DNA from: Carettochelys insculpta
Taxonomy: Eukaryota; Chordata; Testudines; Carettochelyidae
Assembly: GCF_033958435.1 (NCBI RefSeq)
Contig: NC_134137.1
Location: 156,389,001 to 156,453,000, forward strand
Reading direction: 5' to 3'
DNA: 64,000 bases
The notes below the pieces were generated by a model. That model did no database searches and was not told the origin of the DNA. It saw nothing but the letters and a program-made list of their open reading frames with translations. Shown here piece by piece: positions 23,563 through 35,019 of this stretch. The first letter of the stretch is position 1. The number at the start of each line of letters is the position of its first letter. A program made the translations under genes and the position numbers.

Positions 23563-24665
23563 GCAACAAATGAAACACTGTGCTGCATGAAAGGCATGTG
23601 TTATGTACAAACTGAAACAACTTCTCATTTTAAACCGAGAGCACACCAGGCAGGTAGAACACACAGCACCAGGCAGCTGAACTCTGTTTGATGGCAAACA
23701 CATCAAGCAGCAGTTGGGGGTTCTTGCACTTTTGCTTCTGCTTTGAAAACACATATGGAAAATGCAAAGTACAGCCCTCACAGCTATCTAGACATTTGCA
23801 TTTGCAAGGGAGAGGCTGAATTCATGAGGTGATCTCCAAAGAGTGGAAGGAACGGGGTGGCTGCATAGAGACTCACCCACTCAGCATGTGTTCCCACCCA
23901 TCCCAAACAGTATGGCTGTTCTCCAGGATGACCTCTTCAAACCCATTGCAAATAGGGCAGCAAACCTGGGGTCATTATTTGTGGGGATGACCAAAGAGAA
24001 GTGAATTGCCTCAGTGTTACCAATTACAGAACTTCCCCTATTTCATCTAGGTTGCCATACGCAGTATCAGTTTTCTCCAAATCAGGGAGGATGATAGGGA
24101 ACAGATGCTGACTAATGTGATCACAAACCTGGTCTTATACTGCTATGCTCTGTGTCGCAATGATGCCAGACCACTTACTGCTTTCACAGCATGGGAAGGC
24201 GCTGTCCTACTGCGGAAGACTGAAAAAGGTAGCCCTCCCCAGAAACCTTCTGAGATGGAATTAAAAAGTATTTCTATAAGAGCTGTGTAGAGATGTGCAG
24301 GGAAGTTTCCTGCTCCATCTCCAGACATGTTATGCTTTTCTAGGGAGCCTTCGCTCTGTAGGCAGATTGGCTGCACTTTGCCCCTCAGGGCAGATCAAAC
24401 AGATTAAACCCAATTACATTTAACCACAAATGCCCTCTCTGCCACCAGAGTCCAGCAGCAGTAAGTCCTGGGAGGAGACTGGTTCCAAAGTTAAATAAAG
24501 GTCTTGGCTGTCGGTGCGAGCAGATCCTCTGCTTGCCTGCTGAGCATTCTCCTCCTCCACCTCAATTTCCTACTCATTGTTGCTTGTGGCTATCTGAAGA
24601 GTTGCTTGGAGGTATCCACAGTTTTGGAACAGTGCTTGGATCCCCCCTTAAAATTCCGTGCAGCT
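23563..24665. other. APOO intron 2, no feature recognised
   Basis: Moderately GC-balanced intron sequence. Some stretches may be old repeats, but no family can be named. Confidence 0.4.
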
Positions 24666-25008
24666 GCTCAGAGAAGCAACAGAGACATGACAGAGGTTTA
24701 CAAGTACCTCAAAGAGGGAGAAAAATTGTTCTCCTTGGCCTCTGAGGATAGGACAAGGAGCAATGTGCTTAAACTGCAGCAGAAGAGGTTTAGGTTGGAC
24801 ATCAGGAAAAACTTCTTAACTGTCAGGGTGGTTAAACACTGGAATAAATTGCCTAGGGAGGTTGCACAATCTCCATCACTGGAGATATTTAAGAGCAGAT
24901 TAGACAGACATCTATCAGGGATGATCTAGACGGTGCTTGGTCCTGCCATCAGGGCAGGGGATTGGACTCAATGAGGTCCCTTACAGTTCTAGTGTTCTAT
25001 GATTTTGG
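24666..25008 (+). mobile_element. CR1 LINE, 3' end
   Basis: GGTTTAGGTTGGACATCAGG, ACTTCTTAACTGTCAGGGTG, AGGGGATTGGACTCAATGAG and TGTTCTATGATTTT follow the CR1 3' end in order. A frame from 24504 to 24929 is open by chance through it. 5'-truncated copy in APOO intron 2. Confidence 0.9.
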
Positions 25009-25583
25009 CATAGATAACAACTTTCTTCTGCTGCTTCAAAGTTCTGCTTGCACATATTCTACTCCTCACACAGCAATCAGAGACAGTATCTCCCGCACAC
25101 TCCAAGCCCGAGCTCATTGTGACCCTGGGCACTCATGGTCAGGTGTGATGCTGGGCTTGTCAGGCTAGCCAAGTGGGAAAGGAAATTCAAAATCTCCTGG
25201 GAGTCGGGGGAGAAAGGGGGGGCGTTCCGTCTACCTGGGAGTGCAGCGGAGTTGTAAGTGCTCACCAGAGCAGTCACACTGGGGTACTACAGAACACATC
25301 CCAGAGTCCAAGAAGGTCGACTTTAAAGTGCTCCGAGTCTTCACTATCCCAAAGTGTAAGGTTGAATTTAGCACCACACCTCTCATAAACGAGGAGTACA
25401 GAAATGGAATTTAAACCCTCAAAGTTAGGAGGAGGGGCTTGGTGGTGTAGATTTATTTGTTATCAAACTGAATTAGCACAGCTGACTTTGACCTGAACAC
25501 AGGACAAACCAGCTCTTAATCTGCTAACATTACTCAACCGTCACCAAAACACAATAAATACAACCAGAATAGCAGGGTCTTAC

Positions 25584-25694
25584 CTCATCAATTTTTAGCA
25601 CTTCTTTTTTTGGAGTTTCCGTCTCTGAGGATGAAGCATATACTTGAATGGGCAGCAAACTCAGGCTAGCTGGTGCTGCCCCCAGACGCATTAC
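25584..25694 (-). CDS. APOO: APOO (MIC26) coding exon 2
   Basis: This 111-bp exon has acceptor TTTCAG and donor GAG|GTAAGA and translates in phase 0 to 37 residues beginning VMRLGAAPASLSLLPIQVYA and ending VLKIDE. The block PASLSLL, the following VYA and the final DE align without gaps to the human APOO N-terminus, which holds the mitochondrial targeting/hydrophobic region. The middle (SSSETETPKKE) is less conserved, as expected for this segment. It sits between introns of about 16.4 kb (to exon 1) and 8.9 kb (to exon 3). APOOL, the paralogue, has a different N-terminus here, so APOO is preferred. Confidence 0.93.
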
Positions 25695-27069
25695 CTGAAA
25701 CCAATATACAAATTATACACATTTATGCAGTCAGCTGGATGCACGTTATACAAATGTTTGAATGCTTTCTGTACAGAGAGCTCCATGCACAACCTATAAA
25801 CCAAAGCTGAAGTGAAAGATGGTGCATATGGCACCAAGGAATAAAACATGAACAGCCAGAGCCAAAATATCCACAAAATCAGGTGTTCAGTGAAATGGCT
25901 CAGTATCTAGGAGCATCTGTTTCCTGTATCTTCACCTCATAAGACTTCCCGCACAAGCGCACATAAGTTAGGACCATTTTTCAATTGGCAGTATCTGAAG
26001 TAAGATTCCTAAATTCATAATTCACCCAGTTGTATTGAAGTAGAAATTTGGAGGTGTCATCACATTTCATCCAGTAGAACCTGTGGGTGTTCAGCCACTG
26101 CGAGAGAGAGCATACTTCCACTAAGGTGCCAAATAGGGGTTTACATTGTAATGAGACAACTAGAGTTGAAAGTTCTGATGTACAATGCCAGCCACCTCCG
26201 AGACTCAGAACCATCTCCTACCTCCACTAACATGGGAGCTTTGAACTACAAGCAGTGATTAACAGAGCTATTGTGTCCACAGGAGAGTTCAGGGTGACCA
26301 CCCCAAGCCCCTTGCTTGTGGAGGTGGGGGGGGAGGGTGTCGAGTTGTGGCCACTTCAACCATCCTATGGATGGGAGAGTATACTGATAGTCACGGAGGC
26401 CTGGCCGCCCATGCACCCACTGCAATGGGGAGAGCTTGGGAAGCAGATCGACATAGAAGCCTCTGCAAACATCTCCCAGCCGAGCTGCTCAGCTTCATTA
26501 TGGCAGCAGGGAGCAGAAAGCCCCAGCCCATTCTACTCCCTGAGCAACCCTTAGAGCAGTCCTGTTAATTAGTAAGGGGGGAGATGCCAGCTCAAAAAAC
26601 AATTTTTAAAAGAAACTTTCAGAACTGATGCAGCAAGCTCAGAGGTGTTGGGATTTGGCTCTGGCACAAATTAAGCCCTGACAGCAAAATGCTAGACTCA
26701 AGTAAGAAAGAGAGACTGTGCTTCCACTTTTGAAAAGCACTTGTATCTGAATACACAACAGGACTATCATCTTGAAAGTGGATAAAACCTTACTTATTTC
26801 CAGGATGTATGCGGCCATGAATCTTTTAAAACAGACAGCGAAAAGTGATAGAGTTGAAAACAAAAACAAATGCAGTATATGGTCATTCAAGATGGCACTG
26901 AACTGAAACTGGGAGCAAGGAGGACATTTTTCCAAGAGATATTTGTGCTCACAACTCCAAAGCAAGAGAGGTTTAAACCAAAAAGCCAGTTAACGGATAC
27001 AGGACCTTTTAATAGTCTCTCATTCATATAGCACTTTTCACAAATAAACTTGGGCCTGCTCTACATGTG
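25695..27069. other. APOO intron 1 next to exon 2, no feature recognised
   Basis: Ordinary intron sequence; a slightly GC-rich part at 26280-26540 is unassigned. Confidence 0.4.
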
Positions 27070-27074
27070 AAGTT

Positions 27075-27615
27075 GTGTTGGTATTGGGGTCCCCAAGCTC
27101 TGCAGCCTGTCCACAGGCAGAAGTGATTCTCACTCAGCAGGTAGAAGTTTATTAGACGGCAGACACACAAAGAAGTACAGAGGTGTCATTACAGCATCCA
27201 GAAAGTCATTCCAATCCATCTTGATGATGTGAGTCCTGAGGGGTGCCCCCAAGCCAGGGTCTAGCCCCCTCCTTTGTCCCTCTCCCCTCAGGGGTGCCCC
27301 CAAGCCAGGGTCTAGCCCCCTCCTTTGTCCCTCTCCCCTCAGCACAGGCTGTCAACCTCTGATTCAAAACCAGCTGGGCTCCTCCCCAGTCTTTGTTCAG
27401 GGACAGAGGTGTTACCTGACAGGTTAGGTGACAGACAGCAGGGGGTCATCCCTAGCCTGTGTGAACTGCTCAGCCCCTCCCTCCATCCCTCTCTCTCTCT
27501 ATCACAGGTATTACAAAATATATTCTGTTGCACCAATTCAGTTACATTAAATATTTATATTTTTATAACAGCGATAAAAGCAGCCCTTAGTAATGCTACT
27601 ATATCGTAGATGTCT
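27075..27615 (-). mobile_element. LTR-like copy related to the solo LTR
   Basis: Shares with 20483-20906 the strings GACTCTCACTCAGCAGGT/GATTCTCACTCAGCAGGT, a GTTTATTAG polyadenylation-type signal on the minus strand, GAGGGGTGCCCC, and TTTGTTCAGGG(A)CAGAGGTGTTACCTG, in the same order. Ends TGTTGG…GTCACACA. No target duplication was found. Contains the 51-bp tandem duplication. Confidence 0.6.
27240..27341. repeat. Exact 51-bp tandem duplication
   Basis: The unit starting GGGGTGCCCCCAAGCCAGGG and ending CCCTCTCCCCTCA occurs twice, back to back, with no mismatch that I can see (27240-27290 and 27291-27341). The lack of differences suggests a recent duplication. Confidence 0.9.
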
Positions 27616-28653
27616 CTGTCACACAGTAGGTGGTTGAATTTTTAGAAAAGAAAGTGCACCGTGTACAGCAGGGGTGGGGAACCCCTGGCTTGTGGCCTGC
27701 CCGGATCCAGCCCCTGAAACTTGGGGCTCACCTCCCCAGTATCCAGCCCACTACTAGTGGAGTCTCAAGTCTCATGGGTGGAATCAAGCAATCCAGGACT
27801 GAATCCAGCCCACGGGCTCTGCCTGGCAGGGGCAGGAAGTGGCTCTGGTCTCCTTGTTCTGTTGCCACACCCCTTCCCCTGGGTGAGAAAATGGCGGCAC
27901 AGCACAGCACGAAAAGGCTTTTCCCCTGCTGATATGACTGATTAAACTGCAGCCAAACAGGGCAGCAATGCCAGGTAACTGTTCCCCACCTGGCCACTTC
28001 TGCACCCTCCTTCCTGTTCAGGCCACCTGTAGCCAGACAGCACCCACCTTTTTCTCTACTCCCTCTTGTCACTCCTGGGTGCTTCACAGCACCAAAGGGT
28101 TAAAAGAAGCAGCTCAGCCCTGGAATGCCCAAGAGCTGCAAAGACAATGGGCTAATAAACAGCCAGGCCTAGGACTGCCCTTGGCTAAGTACCATCAGTT
28201 GATTCGCCTACACAAACATCCCAGACAGAGGAAGAATCTCTGGCCCATAAAGAAAGAATGCTCTAGAATTATCTCCACCCAACAGGTGTGAACCAGTCTT
28301 GTGAGAACTACTGTCTCAAGACAAGTTAATTCAATTAGCATCTTCTGAGATAAGGAAGAGCGTAGGTGACCCAATGGGTATAAAGTAAGGGTCCGGCAGC
28401 CCCTCTAACTGAGCTCCAATTACCTCTACCTGCCGGTCAGGAGGGTCTTTGCCTCCCAAGGTCCTAGGGGACGCCCGTTCCTCATTATTATTGCTTCTTC
28501 CCGAGGGACTGAGTGAAAACACTGGCCACGCCACGTTGGTAATGCAGGGGTGAGAATAAGACCTGTTAAGTGTATTGCTTTCTTTTCATTTTCTTTGTGC
28601 GCATTCAATAATAGGTCTATGAATTGTTATATGCTAGCTATTGGCAACTAAAG

Positions 28654-28739
28654 AACAAAGTGTAAACCTTGTAATCTTTGTAACAAAGTATAAATCTTGT
28701 AAGCTTGCAACAAAGTATACATATATCTTGTAATCTTGT
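28654..28739. repeat. Three tandem copies of a 27-31 bp unit
   Basis: The units at 28654, 28682 and 28709 each begin AACAAAGT and contain CTTGTAA. They sit about 25 bp before an AATAAAC signal in the presumed LTR-like insert. Confidence 0.75.
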
Positions 28740-28930
28740 AACCATAAGAGCTAAGTCTCCTTAGTCAATAAACAAGTAACTAGTGAAGTTGTAGCCTCAC
28801 TCTCCCCGTTACTGTGCAAGCCGAACACAAAACAAAGAACCAAGCTGCTTTTCAGTTGCATTAGCCTGGTCATTGGTGAGAGCGTGCTGAGAGCTGAGTA
28901 CTGAGTTGTGCTGCCTCCACGGAGCAGACT

Positions 28931-29104
28931 CTCTGGGGCACCCATCAGCCACCCTGGCTGACCACTGCAAAGGCACTTTCTCATCCTAGCAGCTAAAGAC
29001 TCAGGTGTGGGAAGCTCTCAGTGCAACCGCTGGGGCACCAGTCAGCCTGTCCTGGCTGTCCACTGCGAAGGGACTGTCTGTCCTAGCAGCTAAAGACTCG
29101 GATG
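28931..29104. repeat. Imperfect tandem repeat of about 75 bp
   Basis: CTGGGGCACCCATCAGCC…CCTAGCAGCTAAAGACTCAG and CTGGGGCACCAGTCAGCC…CCTAGCAGCTAAAGACTCGG are two diverged copies about 99 bp apart, within the LTR-like insert. Confidence 0.75.
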
Positions 29105-29455
29105 AAAATAAGGGCATAGGTGGTACCTCATCCGACTGTCGGCTAACACCACCCCACCCTCAGGCTGCTCCTGAACCATCTCTCCCACCTCCAGGTTGCT
29201 CCTGCATCCTCCCTCCCACACAGTCAACCCCCATTTTGGTGCCACTCCAGACCCCCAAAAGAGTTAATCTGGCCTGGTAGAGGCCCTGAACCTCAGTGCA
29301 CCTTTCTCCACTCCCTGTCCATGGAGCTGGAATAGAGGGGAGTGAGGTGTGTCTGTCAGTCAGGTGAGGGTGGCTTTTCTTTTTGTCTCACTTTTCTGTG
29401 GGCCAGTGGCCTCCGTCCCCAGAAAAGGCTCTCCACCCTTGAGAGAATATGTATG

Positions 29456-29459
<4 letters not shown>

Positions 29460-29495
<36 letters not shown>
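29460..29495. repeat. CA microsatellite
   Basis: Uninterrupted (CA)n of about 36 bp. Confidence 0.95.
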
Positions 29496-29497
<2 letters not shown>

Positions 29498-29536
29498 AGC
29501 ATTTACAAATAACATTTCTTAATCACAGGAGAGACT

Positions 29537-29933
29537 GGCTGTGTCTACACTTGCATTCCTCTTTCGAAAGAGGTATGCAAATGAGGGAAATCAAAAATGA
29601 AAATGGTGTAAATTTGCATATCTGGCACCTCATTTGCATACTCGTTTTGAAATAGCTTCTTTTGAAAGAAAAAAAAGCAGTGTAGACACAGCTCTTTTGA
29701 AAGTAAACTCCATCTTTGAAAGAATCCTTCTTCCCTCTTTTTTAAATGGGAAGAAGGATTCTTTTGAAGATGGGGTTTACATTCGAAAAAGCAGCGTCTA
29801 CACGCTTTTCTCCTTGCAAAAGAAGAATATGCAAATTAGGTGTCACATACACAAATTTGCACCTCATTTGCATTTTCGATTTCCCTCATTTGCCCACTTC
29901 TTTCGAAGGAGAAAGGCAAGTGTAGACATCACC
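29537..29933. mobile_element. Palindromic Harbinger MITE with 3-bp target duplication
   Basis: Termini GGCTGTGTCTACACTTGC and, inverted, GTGTAGACATCACC. Direct repeat ACT on both sides (29534-29536, 29934-29936). The centre is palindromic (AAGAATCCTTCTTCCC / GGGAAGAAGGATTCTT). No gene; mobilised in trans by a Harbinger transposase. Confidence 0.85.
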
Positions 29934-30019
29934 ACTGATTGCTGACTGAGGGTTAAGTTTGAAGGTTTGTTTGTTTTTATTTTTAAACAAATTTTTCCTC
30001 TATCTAGTGTGTACAGATA

Positions 30020-31616
30020 GACACTTCACAGGACATGTGCGACGCTAACATCATAACCTTGCATAAGAACAAAGGAGACAGAAGCGACTGCAACAATTAC
30101 TGTGGAATCTCCCTCTTAAGCATCACTGGTAAACTGTTTGCTCGCGTCATCCTCGGCAGACTCCAGAAGATTGCTGAGAGGGTGTATCCTGAATCACAGT
30201 GCGGATTCCGTGCAGAGAGATCTACCGTCAACACGGTCTTCCCTCTGAGGCAGCTACAGGAGAAATGCAGGGAGCAGAGGAAGCCACTCAATATTGGCTT
30301 CATCGACCTAGCCAAGGCCTTCGACTTGGTCTGCAGGGATGGACTGTTCAAACTGCTCCACAAGATAGGTTGTCTGCCACGGTTACTCAGGATGATCCAG
30401 TCTTTCCACAAAGCCGTAAGAGGAACCGTCCAATACAATGGCACATTATCGGATGTTTTCAGCATCAGGAGCAGCATCAAACAAAGATGCGTCCTTGCTC
30501 CGACATTGTTCGGGATCTTCTTTGCACTCCTCCTTAAACTCGCCTTTGGATCTTCAACAGAGGGTATCTTTTTGCACACAAGATCTGATGGGAAACTGTT
30601 TAATCTTGCAAGGCTGAAAGCTAAATCTAAGGTGCGGGAAGTCCTCAGAGATATGCTGTTCGCAGATGATGCTGCAGTCGTGTCACACACAGAAGACCAG
30701 CTTCAGAAGCTGCTGGATCAGTTCTCCAAAGCATGCAAGGACTTTGGGCTCTCCATCAGCCTAAAGAAGACAAATGTACTTGCTCAGGATGTTGCTGATT
30801 CTCCATCACTCAGCATTGACAACCATACGTTCGAGGTCGTCCATGAGTTCGTTTACCTCGGGTTCACCATCACTGACACCCTGTCCTTGGAGACTGAGCT
30901 AAATAGGAGGATCGGTAAAGCAGCCACAACTCTGTCCAGACCCAGTGAGAGAGCGTGGAACAACGACAAGCTGTACACTCACACCAAAATGCAAGTCTAC
31001 AGAGCCTGCATCCTCAGCACCCTCCTTTACAGCAGCGAGAGTTGGACCCTGTACGCCCGCCAGGAAAAGAGGCTGAACGTCTTCCACTTGCGCTGCCTCA
31101 GGCGCATCCTTGGAATATCATGAAAGGACAGAGTGTCCAACACTACCGTCCTTGAGCAAGCTGGAATCCCAGCTATGCACACCCTCCTCAGGCAGCGGTG
31201 GCTCTGCTGGCTTGGCCATGTCCACAGGATGAATGATGGAAGGATCCCAAAAGACATCCTGTACGGCGAGCTAGCCTCTGGCAAAAGACCTCCCAGACGC
31301 CACCAGCTGCGCTACAAAGATGTTTGCAAGAGACCTCAGGGAAGCAGACATCAAGCCAGACAGCTGGGAGGAGCTGGCAGACTATCGCAGCAGATGGAGG
31401 CAGGAACTATACAACAGCTTTCAGAAGAGTGAGTTGAGGATCAGACAGCTAGCAAAGGAGAAGCGAGCCCACAGAAAGCACAGCAAGGACCTGCCAGACA
31501 CCCATTACATATGCAACAGATGCAGCAAGGACTGTCACTCTCTGTGTGGGTCTTCAGTCACAGCCAACGCTGCAAATGAGGATGCCAAACGGAACTATGA
31601 AGGGCGTGTTCCATAG
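30020..31616 (+). pseudogene. Non-LTR retrotransposon (LINE) reverse transcriptase, broken
   Basis: The longest open piece (30035-31123, 362 codons) spans the RT domain: CNNYCGISLLSITGKLFARV near the N-terminus, FIDLAKAFD (catalytic Asp, residues 89-97), VLAPTLFGIFF, and LFADDAAV (catalytic FADD, 209-212). After a TGA at 31121 the frame continues with WLGHVHRMNDGRIPKDILYG, and after a shift near 31315 with ARDLREADIKPDSWEELADY and a cysteine/histidine-rich end CNRCSKDCHS. The endonuclease half is missing. The clade (RTE-like or a relative) is uncertain. The usual Gly of motif B is Arg here. Confidence 0.85.
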
Positions 31617-32764
31617 TCTACGTAGACTGAAGGATGCTACTACTAGTGTGTACAGACACATTTGTACCTTCAATCCCAACTGCAATAAGTATTTGTTGTG
31701 GAAACGTTCCATATCTATACAAAAACGAGTTGCTTTCACTGAATTCTCTCAATTCTTTCAGGAGCTGCACTGCAGAAGAAGAGGAGGAGGAGGCTGGGCA
31801 GAAGGCAGGGTGAGAGGGCTTTGCCTCTCAGTCATGTGGGAGCTGCTGTCCAATGCGAAGGGCTGCTCAAACCTCCTGCCACGCTCAAACGGTGCTGGTT
31901 TGCACAGCTTGCCATGGTTGTGTCGAGCCCAGGGTGTGCACGTGTCTGCTCTCCACCCTGGGCTTTCAGCGTCTCCCAGCTGAAATGAGTCACTTCCCTT
32001 CAAACAGCCCTTAAATAAACATTCAGGTGGCAGTGGGGAGCAGCAGTTGTCTCAGGCAGGTAAATCCTGGGATTGAGGGGCTGGTCTGGGGCTGATAGGG
32101 TTAAGCTTGGGGATAGGAGGGTGGATTTGGGGGCTGAAGCAGGTAAAGCCTGGAGATCGGGGTAACAATCTTCTAACTGGTACAGATCATTGTGTGCACT
32201 GTTCTTAAAATAGAGGTGACAAAGACAGTTTGACATTACTTATTGAGGACTGTCTCATATTCACGTGCATTGTGGCTCTTGACATATTGATTTTATAACT
32301 GAATTTGAAAAAAAAATGGCTCTTCTCGCTATTTCGGCTGCAGATCCCCAGACTAAACAAATCAGACAGTTACGTTGTAACTAGCAGATTAACCCAGAGT
32401 TGCTTAGGTCCTTAATTGTTTTTAATAAAATGATCACGTATGTCTTTATTTAAACGACTATTTTGGAAAAAAGTTTGCATTAACAAAATAATTAACGTGA
32501 TTCAAACATTAGATCGAGCCTGTTGGTAGACAATATTTGCATTTTTCTTTCTTTTGATAGAACTAACAGGTTTTTTTTCCCCATTTCCCACTCTCATTGC
32601 GGCAATGCAGAAGTTGTCCATGTCCAAAGCTATCTGCCCTCTCTTACATTCTCACGCACCAGAGGCAAGGAACAGCTTAACTTATTTACCAAGTGGCTAA
32701 GTTAAGTTTCACTTCTGTAATTTCTGAGTTTGGAGTGTGAGAATAGATGAACAGCCCACCAATT
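31617..32764. other. APOO intron 1, no clear feature
   Basis: Includes a G-rich low-complexity stretch at 32040-32170. The rest is AT-rich; nothing further supported. Confidence 0.4.
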
Positions 32765-33062
32765 CTCTGGATATGTTTTCACTACAGGGAAGATCAATGC
32801 TGCCAGGATTGATCTTCCTGAGTTCCATTCAGCACGTCTGGTAGGGAAACGTTAAATCGAACTCACAGGGTTCCCCCATCAGTGCCGGTATACCTGCTCC
32901 CCATGAGGAGTAAGAGAAGTCGATAAGAGCATTTGCTGCTGTCAGCCTCTCACAGTAGAGATGGCATGGATGCTCGAATTAAGATATATTGACTTCAGCC
33001 ATGTAATTAACACAGCTGAAGTAGTGTATCTGTATTCAACTCTCCCCTTTAGCATAGGCCTA
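32765..33062. mobile_element. Old Harbinger-like MITE
   Basis: CACTACAGGGAAGATCAATG, the paired GATCAATG/CATTGATC-type blocks, and a late AAGATATATTGACTTCAGCC segment match the layout of a turtle Harbinger MITE family from memory. The ends are decayed and no target duplication is visible. Confidence 0.45.
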
Positions 33063-34303
33063 GCTTCTGCTTAGCTTCCACAAAACTGCTGAGGGGTCTA
33101 AGAGGTGGCTCAGGTAGCTTCAGCTGTGGAGATACCAATGGTCAGAGAGTCAGAAAACAAACCTGGTGCCAGCTACCTAAAGTCAGGCAATATCACCACA
33201 GAACTATGGACCAGGGAACCAGGAAAGGACAGTACCCCTCCCAGGGGTGAACACATTCTAAAAGGAGCCCATTGTTTGCGGTGTCTTTTTTCCCCCTCAC
33301 ACCAAAACATATTTGCAGTGTTGCCACACTCTTATCTCCAGACTCATCCTGTGCAACCCATCTTCCTAGGAAGGTGCAGGAGAGCAAGCTGGGAAAAGGG
33401 GTATACTTTTGAATACTGAGAGGTGGAAAATTGTTCATGTTGTAGCTTGTTAGTTACACTTCACCACTTCTTCTCCAGAAACCTTGTTTTGTGTGCGCGC
33501 TCAGTAAAGTCCCATTTTGTGTGGAATTTCATGTTTTGGGGGTTCTGTTTTTGTAGTTCATTTCTTGATAATTGGGTTGAATTCTTGCACTGTTTTGATT
33601 TTTTCTTTTTTGAGTAATAAAGAAAAGAGGATTATTGTCAATTTGGATTATAATAATGTTTTCTTCTACTTTCCAAACCTTAAGCATTGATATAGCAGGT
33701 GGCAAAACAGAGCACTACTCCAAATTTCTCCATTTTATCTCCTTCTGTAAGGTCTATTGAGAAGCAATCCTTTAGCAGGTCCATTCATTTTTCTGGCTCA
33801 TCTTTCATCAGTCTCTTTCAACATTTGCTCAGTTATATCTCTTTTGAGGACTGTATTTGATTTGGTGATTCTCTCTTTTCTGATTAGTTTTGTGAGAAGC
33901 AATCCCATTCTAGACATATCCCATTTTCCTGGCACAACCAAACCCTTAAATTGCTTTAAGTTATGGTAAGAGAAAGATGTATACCAAATTTGGTGGTCCT
34001 AACTATTATTATTTAGGAGGAGTTCTTGATCAGACAAACTGTCTAAAATATACACAAGATTATATGGCCAAGAGTATAACACAAATTAGGTGCTGTTCAA
34101 ACCAGCCACTATTGTCAAATTTGGAATCCTGAAATGGCCTTTATTTTCAGAAATGCTCAGCATCCACAACTCTCCCTGCTGAATTCAAGGATAGATGTCA
34201 TTCAGACCCTTTGTAAATCAGGGCACTTCTATTTAGATAATTAACTTTGAAAAGTTTGGTCTTCATAAGTACCTATTATACATTTAGGAGAAAGTTGGAT
34301 GGC
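33063..34303. other. APOO intron 1, unassigned
   Basis: AT-rich. At about 33752-33800 and 33892-33940 two related segments (both with GAGAAGCAATCC and TTTTCTGGC/TTTTCCTGGC) suggest a repeat of unknown family; I cannot assign it. Confidence 0.35.
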
Positions 34304-34306
34304 TTA

Positions 34307-35016
34307 GGCTACGTCTACACGTGCACCCAACTTCGAAATAGCTTATTTCGATGTTGCGACATCGAAATAGGCTATTTCGATGAATAACGTCTACACGTCC
34401 TCCAGGGCTGGCAACGTCGATGTTCAACTTCGACGTTGCTCAGCCCAACATCGAAATAGGCACAACGAGGGAACGTCTACACGGCAAAGTAGCACACATC
34501 GAAATAAGGGAGCCAGGCACAGCTGCAGACAGGGTCACGGGGCAGACTCAACAGCAAGCCGCTCCCTTAAAGGGCCCCTCCCAGACACACTTTCATTAAA
34601 CAGTGCAAGATACACAGAGCCAACAACTAGTTGCAGACCCTGTATATGCAGCACGGACCCCCAGCTGCAGCAGCAGCAGCCAGAAGCCCTGGGCTAAGGG
34701 CTGCTGCCCACGGTGACCACAGAGCCCCGCAAGGGCTGGAGAGAGAGTATCTCTCAACCCCCCAGCTGATGGCCGCCATGGAGGACCCCGCTATTTCGAT
34801 GTTGCGGGACGCGGATCGTCTACACGTCCCTACTTCGATGTTGAACGTCGAAGTAGGGCGCTATTCCCATCCGCTCATGGGGTTAGCGACTTCGACGTCT
34901 CGCCGCCTAACGTCGATTTCAACTTCGAAATAGCGCCCAACACGTGTAGACGTGACGGGCGCTATTTCGAAGTTACTGCCGCTACTTCGAAGTAGCGTGC
35001 ACGTGTAGACGCAGCC
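34307..35016. mobile_element. Harbinger MITE (710 bp) with TTA target duplication
   Basis: Termini GGCTACGTCTACACGTGCAC and, inverted, GTGCACGTGTAGACGCAGCC. Target duplication TTA at 34304-34306 and 35017-35019, the expected TWA class. Rich in TTCGAAATAG and ATCGAAATAG motifs in both orientations, so it can fold on itself. CpG dinucleotides are well kept, which suggests a young copy. Confidence 0.9.
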
Positions 35017-35019
35017 TTA

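Larger units (their letters stand above)
27669..29441. mobile_element. Non-autonomous hAT-like element with an LTR-like insertion
   Basis: The left end CAGGGGTGGGGAACCCCTGG and the right end CTCTCCACCCTTG are inverted hAT (Charlie-type) termini. Parts near the ends share layout with 207-1032. The middle, about 28090-29110, is different: a TATAAAG at 28379, an AATAAAC at 28764 and internal repeats, which suggests an LTR inserted into the hAT copy. Confidence 0.45.

Noticed and set aside
29460..29495. CRISPR-like or other arrayed structure
   Set aside because: Simple CA microsatellite; no spacer-repeat arrays exist anywhere in the window.
33757..33969. 70-codon plus-strand frame with a repeated RSNP motif
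   Set aside because: Two related segments suggest an unknown repeat, but nothing identifies a protein family on either strand.
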